In this document: positions 7,212-11,728 of the stretch, one piece after another | How positions within the stretch are numbered: position 1 is the first letter of the stretch | Layout of the letters: each line of letters starts with the position of its first letter | NCBI GenBank assembly: GCA_005798925.1 | Contig: SYID01000050.1 | Coordinates: 1 to 11,728, forward strand | Source of the DNA: Verrucomicrobiota bacterium | GTDB lineage: Bacteria > Verrucomicrobiota > Verrucomicrobiia > Opitutales > UBA953 | Direction: 5' to 3' | Length of the DNA: 11,728 bases | Program-made: the position numbers and the translations under genes | Notes under the pieces: generated by a model | Told to the model about the DNA's origin: nothing | Databases searched by the model: none | The model's input: the letters and a program-made list of their open reading frames with translations, nothing else

Positions 7212-7252
7212 GGTCAAGCGTCCCCTCCCTTAGGGTCAATTTGCCTTGACCC
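7212..7252. promoter_or_regulatory. candidate operator: GGGTCAA/TTGACCC inverted repeat plus a third half-site
   Basis: GGGTCAA (7233-7239) and TTGACCC (7246-7252) form a perfect 7-bp inverted repeat with a 6-base spacer. A third copy, GGTCAA (7212-7217), lies in direct orientation exactly 22 bases before the left arm, about two helical turns. All three sit in the 144-base gap between divergent pdhA and HPr. TTGACC also resembles a -35 hexamer on either strand, so promoter and operator readings compete. Regulator unknown. Confidence 0.45.
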
Positions 7253-7255
7253 GCC

Positions 7256-7285
7256 TTGCGGCGACCCTCCCTTTTGCCCTATCCT
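7256..7285 (+). promoter_or_regulatory. candidate promoter for HPr
   Basis: TTGCGG (7256-7261), an 18-base spacer and TATCCT (7280-7285) form a plausible sigma-70-like promoter. It would start transcription near 7292, about 24 bases ahead of the HPr ATG, and lies just right of the inverted repeat. The alternative -35 TTGACC (7246-7251) is 28 bases from this -10, too far. Confidence 0.35.
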
Positions 7286-7315
7286 GTGGTTCAGTCCCAG
7301 GACCACCCCTTATCT

Positions 7316-7603
7316 ATGGAAGAAACCCCCGAGGCTTCGGCCCGCGAATTCACCGTCCAGAACCGCATGGGCATCCACACCCGTCCGGCCGCCCAGATCG
7401 TCCGGCTCGCCAACCGGTATCCTGACGTCGAGATCACGGTCTCCAAGGATGACGAGTCGGTGAACGGGAAAAGCATCATGGGCCTCATGATGCTGGCGGC
7501 CGGCCAGGGGTCGAAGCTGCGTTTCTCCGTCCGGGGCAAGGACGCCGCCGCCCTTCTGGCCGAAATGGATGCCTTGTTCGCGCGCAAGTTCGACGAATCC
7601 TGA
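7316..7603 (+). CDS. ptsH: HPr-family phosphocarrier protein
   Basis: A 95-residue HPr. The phosphorylation site is H21 in MGIHTRPAAQ, equivalent to His15 of classical HPr, with R23 and P24 beside it. The regulatory serine is S53 in NGKSIMGLMML, equivalent to Ser46, the HPr kinase target, so both control residues are kept. The body is full length and ends with the usual Ala/Leu-rich helix (AAALLAEMDALFARKF). I chose ATG 7316 because it gives a short N-terminus before the first strand (FTVQNRMG). An in-frame ATG at 7256 would add 20 residues unlike HPr and overlap the candidate promoter. No enzyme I, HPr kinase or PTS permease is in the window, so it may act in regulation rather than sugar uptake. 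It is divergent from pdhA and six bases ahead of the next gene. Confidence 0.92.
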   Translation: MEETPEASAREFTVQNRMGIHTRPAAQIVRLANRYPDVEITVSKDDESVNGKSIMGLMMLAAGQGSKLRFSVRGKDAAALLAEMDALFARKFDES

Positions 7604-7609
7604 CCGGCT

Positions 7610-8794
7610 ATGAGCTTCCTCCTCGCCTCCCTTTTCATCCTGGCCGCCGGCGAGCCCGCCCCTCCTCCGCCCATCGCCGACGCCGAAGTCATCGGTTATC
7701 TCAAGCCCGTGGAAGCGGCCGAATGGCATAACGCCGTCCGCTTGAACGCCGAGGGCGAGAAGCGCCGCGGGCAAGGCGAGAGCATCATGAAGACCAGCCT
7801 CGCCGCCTCCGCCGCGAGCCGCGTGGCGCAGAACGGCCTGCTCGCCGAGACGCCCGAGCAGATCAGGGCCCGCGCCCAGAAGATCATCGACCAAGGGAAT
7901 CTCCAGATCCGGCAGGTCGCGCCTTCGCTCGCCCGTCTCCGTGCGGTGGCGGCCGCCCGCGCCGCCGAGAAGACCAAGCCCGTGCAGCTCGTCCTCCGAC
8001 CGCCCTCGGTCTCCGTGGCCGACGGCGTCGTCCAATGCGTGGCCCGCCTGCGGCATCAGTCGGCCCAGCTCGGGTTCGCCCAGGTCCATATCATCGGCGC
8101 CATCAGCCTTTCCGCCGCCGGTTCGTTGGATCGGCAGGCCGCCTTGGGCGCGCAGGTGCGCGCCGTCTGGGCCAAGGCCGACGACCGCTCGCTGGCGTCC
8201 CCGCCGCCCGAAGGCTATGCCTTGGTGCCCGCGGCCGCGCCCGGCGCCGCGCCCGCCTTGTCCCCGGGTCTGTCCGCGGCTTCGGCCCCGCGACAGGTCG
8301 CGGTCGTCTGGGCGGAACTTTACGGCCTCACCGCCGACGGCTCCCAAGGCCTTTTGTTCCTGCGGCTCGCCGACGCCCACAGCTTCCGCATCCTCGCTTC
8401 CGAAGCGGCGTTCACCGACCTCCGCGCCGGCGCCGCCCCCGTGGCGGCCTGCGAGATCGTGTTCCGCGACGAGCGCAGCTTCGTCCCCCGGCTGACGGAG
8501 AGCGGCGACTGGCTCTTCGGTTTCGCCGCCGGCAGTCATCCGCTGGCCTCCGCCGTGCTGGCGCACCTCTGCGTCACGCAGACCGGTGTCTCGGTCGCCG
8601 CGGCCCCTTACGTGCAGATCGTCGCCGGCGGCGGACCCGCCTCCGCCGAGGGCTTCGGCGCGAAGTGGCGCGCGACCCCGCGGACCGGCGAGCCGGGCGA
8701 GGTCGCCTTCGAGGTGGCGGCGATCCCGACCAATGGCAAGCCGGCCGAAGTCGGTCGGCTTGTCGTGCGCGTCGGCCTGCCCGCCGCGAAGTGA
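7610..8794 (+). CDS. unrecognised probably secreted protein cotranscribed with HPr
   Basis: A 394-residue protein I do not recognise. Residues 3-13 (FLLASLFILAA) look like a short signal peptide or membrane anchor, followed by a proline run (PAPPPP, 16-21). Residues 38-125 are charged, Ala/Arg-rich and predicted helical. Residues 125-195 look like beta strands (VQLVLRPPSVSVADGVVQCVA), and an Ala/Pro-rich linker (198-227) separates a second beta-rich half (228-394) with VVWAELYGL, GLLFLRLAD and WLFGFAAGSHPLAS. No catalytic motif stands out. The three cysteines are at 143, 281 and 321. It starts six bases after the HPr stop, which strongly suggests one transcript. Its TGA directly abuts the stop codon of the convergent deformylase gene. 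Codon use matches the neighbours, so recent transfer is not evident. Confidence 0.8.
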   Translation: MSFLLASLFILAAGEPAPPPPIADAEVIGYLKPVEAAEWHNAVRLNAEGEKRRGQGESIMKTSLAASAASRVAQNGLLAETPEQIRARAQKIIDQGNLQIRQVAPSLARLRAVAAARAAEKTKPVQLVLRPPSVSVADGVVQCVARLRHQSAQLGFAQVHIIGAISLSAAGSLDRQAALGAQVRAVWAKADDRSLASPPPEGYALVPAAAPGAAPALSPGLSAASAPRQVAVVWAELYGLTADGSQGLLFLRLADAHSFRILASEAAFTDLRAGAAPVAACEIVFRDERSFVPRLTESGDWLFGFAAGSHPLASAVLAHLCVTQTGVSVAAAPYVQIVAGGGPASAEGFGAKWRATPRTGEPGEVAFEVAAIPTNGKPAEVGRLVVRVGLPAAK

Positions 8795-9373
8795 TCAGCC
8801 CGCCTTGCGCGCGGCCTTGAGCTCGGCGGTCGTCGCGCGCTTGAGCTTCTTCACCTTGGCCGCGACGAGCAGCTGGTGAGGCCGCGTCATGCGGTCGATG
8901 AAGAGCACGCCTTGGCAATGGTCGTGTTCGTGCTGGACGCAGCGGGCGAGCAGGCCGGCGCATTCGAGGACGTGCGGGGCGCCGTCGGCGTCGCGATAGC
9001 GGACGATCGCGCGCTCCACCCGCCCGACGTCGCCGGTGACGCCCGGAAAGGACAGACACCCTTCCGTGTAGGTCTCCGGCTCGCCGGGCGGCACGGTCAC
9101 GGTCGCGTTGGCGAGGATCAACGGCATGATATCCTCCGGCGCGCAGGGCTTGCCGTCGAGCACGGGGAGGTGCTCCTCGTCATGGACGTCCATCACGAAG
9201 AGCTGCAACGAGAGGCCGACCTGCGGGGCGGCGAGGCCGATGCCCTTGGCCGTCTTCATCGCCGCCAGCATCGCCGCGCCGAGCGCGCGCAAGGGCGGGC
9301 CGAAATCCTTCACCGGCGCGCCGACGGCCCGGAGCACCGGGTCGCCGTAGCGGCGGATCGCGAGGTCGTCCAT
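8795..9373 (-). CDS. def: peptide deformylase
   Basis: A 192-residue peptide deformylase, which removes the formyl group from the N-terminal methionine of new proteins in the cytoplasm. All three family motifs are present: GIGLAAPQVG (44-53, with Q51), EGCLSFP (104-110, with metal-binding C106) and HEHDH (148-152, with metal ligands H148 and H152 and catalytic E149). Motif 3 has His where most bacterial enzymes have Leu (HELDH), and motif 2 ends in FP rather than VP. The C-terminal 25 residues after RMTRPHQ are Lys/Ala-rich (KVKKLKRATTAELKAARKAG). The start at 9373 gives the usual N-terminus (LAIRRYGDPVLR). The upstream same-strand gene ends 44 bases before it, so they may be cotranscribed. 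No fmt gene is adjacent. Confidence 0.94.
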   Translation of the reverse strand: MDDLAIRRYGDPVLRAVGAPVKDFGPPLRALGAAMLAAMKTAKGIGLAAPQVGLSLQLFVMDVHDEEHLPVLDGKPCAPEDIMPLILANATVTVPPGEPETYTEGCLSFPGVTGDVGRVERAIVRYRDADGAPHVLECAGLLARCVQHEHDHCQGVLFIDRMTRPHQLLVAAKVKKLKRATTAELKAARKAG

Positions 9374-9417
9374 GGCTTCTGGTTAGCTTATCAGGCGGGC
9401 GGGGGAAGCGAAAACGC

Positions 9418-9933
9418 TCAGGCCTCGGCGCCGTATCCGCCTTTTTCGCAGTGGCGCACGAAGGCCTCGGCGCGCCGGCGCAGGGAGTTCCAGCGTTCCC
9501 GGAGTTCCTGGGTCTCCTCGGGCGTGACCCGTCGGTCGGCGCTCGCCTCGGCGACGCCGGCGATGAGCAGGCCGAATTCCCGCACGAGGGCGTTGGCCGC
9601 CTGGTCGAGGGCCGCGCCCGCCGGTTCCGCTTCGCTCGGGGTGAAGTGTCCGCCCGCCTTGGCCGCGAGCCAGTCGACGATGCGCGTGTCGCCCGTGACT
9701 TCGATCAGGCGGGCCGCGCGGTGCAGGGGGTTGGGCTGACCGCTGCCGCGTTCGGCGGGTTCGCGCCATTTGTACAACATGGAAGGCGAAACCCCCAGCG
9801 ACCTGGCGACTTCGCCATGGACGCGCGATTGGTCACCCTTGCGGCCCCCTCCCGCCTTGCGCAGGGCGTCCTCCAGGACATGGTGCGCCTCTTTCACGGC
9901 GCTGCGGCGGGGCGCGGTCGGTTTCTTGCTCAT
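9418..9933 (-). CDS. phage CII/CP76-like helix-turn-helix protein
   Basis: A 171-residue basic protein. Residues 38-58 (RVHGEVARSLGVSPSMLYKWREP) look like a helix-turn-helix whose recognition helix ends in YKW. Residues 68-95 (NPLHRAARLIEVTGDTRIVDWLAAKAGG) fit the segment after the HTH in phage CII-like/CP76 regulatory proteins, where NPL and the W of the DWL-type motif recur. Residues 105-162 look like two long helices, probably for oligomerisation. I infer a DNA-binding transcription regulator. The family name is from memory and moderately sure. No other phage gene is nearby, so it is probably a domesticated chromosomal regulator. It precedes deformylase by 44 bases on the same strand and is divergent from nfeD across 128 bases that hold an imperfect inverted repeat, a possible self-regulatory site. 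Confidence 0.75.
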   Translation of the reverse strand: MSKKPTAPRRSAVKEAHHVLEDALRKAGGGRKGDQSRVHGEVARSLGVSPSMLYKWREPAERGSGQPNPLHRAARLIEVTGDTRIVDWLAAKAGGHFTPSEAEPAGAALDQAANALVREFGLLIAGVAEASADRRVTPEETQELRERWNSLRRRAEAFVRHCEKGGYGAEA

Positions 9934-9981
9934 GCGCGCAGGCTAGGCCGTCCGGGAGCGGTCCGCAAGCGAGAGGCGTGA

Positions 9982-10006
9982 TTACGAAATGCCCGGCTCT
10001 TTGTAA
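9982..10006. promoter_or_regulatory. imperfect inverted repeat in the divergent HTH-nfeD gap
   Basis: TTACGAA (9982-9988) and TTTGTAA (10000-10006) pair with one mismatch across an 11-base spacer. It is the AT-richest patch of the 128-base gap between the divergent HTH gene and nfeD, so it could be an operator or hold promoter elements. No consensus promoter is clear on either strand. Confidence 0.25.
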
Positions 10007-10061
10007 CGCGGGGGGCGGGAAAAGATTGGAAAGCGGCCCGCCGGTCCGCATCCTTCCGGCC

Positions 10062-10544
10062 ATGAACGAGGTCTCGCTCCTCCTGCCCGCCGGCCTGCTG
10101 GTCGCCGGACTCATCCTCATCGGCGCGGAATTCTTCCTGCCCACGGTCTTCCTCGGCTTCGCCGGGGCCGTGACCTCTTTCGCCGGCATCTACCTTTCCG
10201 CCGAGGCCGGGGCCGCGACCTGCGCGGTCTTCTGCGTCGCCTTCGTCGTCGCCCTCACGGCGGAGTTCTTCGCCTTCCGTCGCCTCCTGCCGGCGACCGC
10301 GATCGGGCGCTCGATGATCAACGTCACCAGCAACGACGGCGTCGCCGTGCCGGCGGCGGCGGGTTACGCCTTGTTCGTCGGCAAGACCGGCAAGGCCGTC
10401 ACCGTGCTCGCCCCGTCCGGCACCGTCGAGGTCGACGGCGCCCTGCTCGAGGCTTCCTCGCCCGACGGCTTCGTCGAGCGCGGCACGCCCGTCGTCGTCA
10501 CCGAAGCCGTCTCCGGCCGGGTGACCGTCCGCCGCGTCCGCTGA
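10062..10544 (+). CDS. NfeD-family membrane protein (short form)
   Basis: A 160-residue membrane protein. Hydrophobic segments lie at about 5-25, 28-47 and 52-72, followed by a soluble C-terminal domain (about 105-158) with the NfeD (PF01957) OB-fold pattern: GKTGKAVTVLAPSGTVEVDG, then DGFVERGTPVVVTEAVSGRVTVRRV. The serine-protease half of long NfeD proteins is absent, as in the short NfeD type that partners flotillin-like proteins. It lies 19 bases upstream of floA, the classical pairing, and probably works with FloA in membrane microdomains. I chose ATG 10062, which puts the first membrane helix at the N-terminus. A GTG at 9978 would add 28 residues that run through the intergenic repeat and look non-coding. 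No Shine-Dalgarno is visible. Confidence 0.85.
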   Translation: MNEVSLLLPAGLLVAGLILIGAEFFLPTVFLGFAGAVTSFAGIYLSAEAGAATCAVFCVAFVVALTAEFFAFRRLLPATAIGRSMINVTSNDGVAVPAAAGYALFVGKTGKAVTVLAPSGTVEVDGALLEASSPDGFVERGTPVVVTEAVSGRVTVRRVR

Positions 10545-10563
10545 ACCTCCTCCGCTTCCCACC

Positions 10564-11577
10564 ATGGATATCCCCAACCTCGTCATCTGGGTCGCCTCGG
10601 GCGCCCTGCTGCTCCTCGTCCTCTTCCTGCTGTCGTTCCTCACCGTCTGGGTGCGCGCGCGCCTGGCCGGCGCGGAGGTCGGGCTTTTCGACCTCGTGGG
10701 CATGCGCCTGCGCGGCGTGCCTTACGGCGTGATCGTCGACGCCAAGATCGCCGCGACCAAGGCCGGCCTCTCGGTCGAGGTCGAGAAGATCGACGCGCAC
10801 TATCTCGCCGGCGGCAACATCGTGCAGACCGTCCAGGCGCTGATCGCCGCGCAGAAGGCCGGCCTGCACCTCGATTGGAACCGGGCCTGCGCGATCGACA
10901 TCGCCACCCGCGGCACGAACAAGTCCGTCCTCGAGGCCGTCCTCACCTCCGTGAGCCCCAAGGTCATCGATTGTCCCAATCCCAGCAGCGGCCGCACCAC
11001 CATCGACGCCGTCGCCAAGGACGGCATCCAGGTCAAGGTGAAGGCCCGCGTGACCGTGCGCACCAACCTCGACCGCTTCGTCGGCGGCGCGCAGGAGGAG
11101 ACCATCATCGCGCGCGTGGGCGAGGGCATCGTCACGACCATCGGTTCTTCCGAGAGCTACAAGTTCGTGCTGGAGAACCCGGACCGCATCTCGAAGACCG
11201 TGCTCGAACGCGGCCTCGACGCCAATACGGCCTATGAGATCATGTCGATCGACATCGCCGACGTGGACGTCGGGGAGAACATCGGCGCGACGCTCCAGGA
11301 GGCCCAGGCCAACGCCAACAAGAACATGGCGCAGGCGCAGGCCGAGATCCGCCGGGCCGCCGCCGTCGCCCTCGAACAGGAGATGCGCGCCCGCGTCGAG
11401 GAGATGCGCGCCCGCGTCGTCGAAGCCGAGGCCCAGATCCCGCAGGCCCTCGCCGACGCGCTGCGCTCCGGCCGCATGGGCTACATGGATTACCAGCGCC
11501 TCGAGAATCTCCGCTCCGACACCGAGATGCGCAAAGGCATCGCCGGCGACGGCCCGGCGCCCGGCGCCCAGGCCTGA
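10564..11577 (+). CDS. floA: flotillin-like protein FloA (UPF0365)
   Basis: A 337-residue FloA, close to the 331 residues of the Bacillus subtilis protein. Order: an N-terminal membrane segment (about 6-30), an SPFH/PHB-type region (about 31-230) with VDAKIAATKAGL, GGNIVQTVQALIAAQ and RARVTVRTNLDRFVGGAQEETI (158-179), then an Ala/Glu-rich coiled-coil segment (about 242-292, EQEMRARVEEMRARVVEAEAQIP) and a conserved tail (MGYMDYQRLENLRSDTEMRKGIA). FloA oligomerises on the inner membrane face and organises fluid membrane domains that affect secretion, signalling and cell-wall synthesis. It follows nfeD by 19 bases and is followed after two bases by a small membrane-protein gene, so a three-gene operon is likely. 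The start at 10564 fits the family alignment. Confidence 0.95.
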   Translation: MDIPNLVIWVASGALLLLVLFLLSFLTVWVRARLAGAEVGLFDLVGMRLRGVPYGVIVDAKIAATKAGLSVEVEKIDAHYLAGGNIVQTVQALIAAQKAGLHLDWNRACAIDIATRGTNKSVLEAVLTSVSPKVIDCPNPSSGRTTIDAVAKDGIQVKVKARVTVRTNLDRFVGGAQEETIIARVGEGIVTTIGSSESYKFVLENPDRISKTVLERGLDANTAYEIMSIDIADVDVGENIGATLQEAQANANKNMAQAQAEIRRAAAVALEQEMRARVEEMRARVVEAEAQIPQALADALRSGRMGYMDYQRLENLRSDTEMRKGIAGDGPAPGAQA

Positions 11578-11579
11578 CC

Positions 11580-11728
11580 ATGGATTCGGCCCTGTTCATC
11601 AAGGTGGCGATCGCCGTGGCGGGGGCCCTCCTCTGGCTTTACCGCAAGGTCAACGAAGCCGCCGCCCCCGCGCCCGGCGCGATGGCGGCCCCGCCGCCCT
11701 TGCCGCGGCGCGCGCGGCGGGGTCGGCC
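11580..11728 (+). CDS. small membrane protein downstream of floA (partial, cut by right edge)
   Basis: An open frame from ATG 11580, two bases after the floA stop, to the window edge (49 full codons visible). Residues 4-20 (ALFIKVAIAVAGALLWL) form one membrane segment, followed by basic YRKVNE and an Ala/Pro-rich stretch ending in Arg-rich sequence (RRARRGR). The layout suggests one helix with a cytoplasmic proline-rich basic tail. I do not recognise a family. The tight spacing supports cotranscription with floA. The end is not seen, so length and any further domain are unknown. Confidence 0.6.
   Translation, partial: MDSALFIKVAIAVAGALLWLYRKVNEAAAPAPGAMAAPPPLPRRARRGR

Noticed and set aside
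7256..7315. Longer HPr start at ATG 7256
   Set aside because: The extra 20 residues do not match HPr and overlap the candidate -10 element.
7310..8566. Minus-strand open frame opposite HPr and the unknown secreted protein
   Set aside because: It overlaps the HPr active-site coding region, is Gly/Asp/Arg-rich, and has no recognisable domain. The plus-strand reading has a plausible signal peptide and operon spacing.
9407..9418. Small hairpin AGCG-AAAA-CGCT between the HTH gene and def
   Set aside because: It is only a 4-bp stem with no T-tract on either strand, too weak for a terminator call.
9978..10061. Longer NfeD start at GTG 9978
   Set aside because: It adds 28 residues with no membrane or family character and runs through the AT-rich intergenic repeat.
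1..11728. Search for tRNA, rRNA, CRISPR arrays, insertion sequences, attachment sites or riboswitches
   Set aside because: No cloverleaf, spaced direct-repeat array, transposase or long terminal repeat was seen, and all gaps between genes are under about 145 bases.

Overview
This high-GC window looks like ordinary chromosomal DNA from a heterotrophic bacterium of the PVC group, most likely a verrucomicrobium near the Opitutales. That placement is inference. It rests on secreted DUF1080 and ThuA-like proteins next to a sugar epimerase, a FloA/NfeD pair, an orphan HPr, and almost no Shine-Dalgarno sequences. There are 12 complete protein genes and two genes cut by the window edges. I found no RNA gene, CRISPR array, insertion sequence or prophage. 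No gene-free stretch exceeds about 145 bases.

Left part (1-2940, + strand): the end of a probable SGNH/GDSL-type hydrolase, then a tight run of a ketose 3-epimerase-like TIM-barrel enzyme, a secreted DUF1080 (3-keto-glycoside hydrolase/lyase family) protein and a secreted ThuA-like protein, closed by a clear intrinsic terminator. This resembles part of a 3-keto-glycoside breakdown locus. No sugar 3-dehydrogenase is present in the window.

Middle (3000-7171): a single SDR-fold gene on + that lacks the catalytic tyrosine, a hairpin terminator between convergent genes, and then a minus-strand pdhA-pdhB-pdhC operon encoding E1 alpha, E1 beta and E2 of pyruvate dehydrogenase. E3 is not in the window.

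Right part (7172-11728): a divergent control region with a perfect GGGTCAA/TTGACCC inverted repeat separates pdhA from an HPr gene. HPr is followed six bases later by an unrecognised secreted protein. That gene meets peptide deformylase (minus strand) stop codon to stop codon with no intergenic base. Upstream of deformylase, on the same strand, is a CII/CP76-like helix-turn-helix protein. Divergent from it runs an NfeD - FloA - small membrane protein operon, probably for membrane-microdomain organisation.

Most of the window is recognisable housekeeping or catabolic content. The less ordinary points are the tyrosine-less SDR, the candidate operator between pdhA and HPr, the unknown secreted partner of HPr, the 3-keto-sugar cluster and the FloA-linked small membrane protein. 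I do not see a convincing wholly new system.
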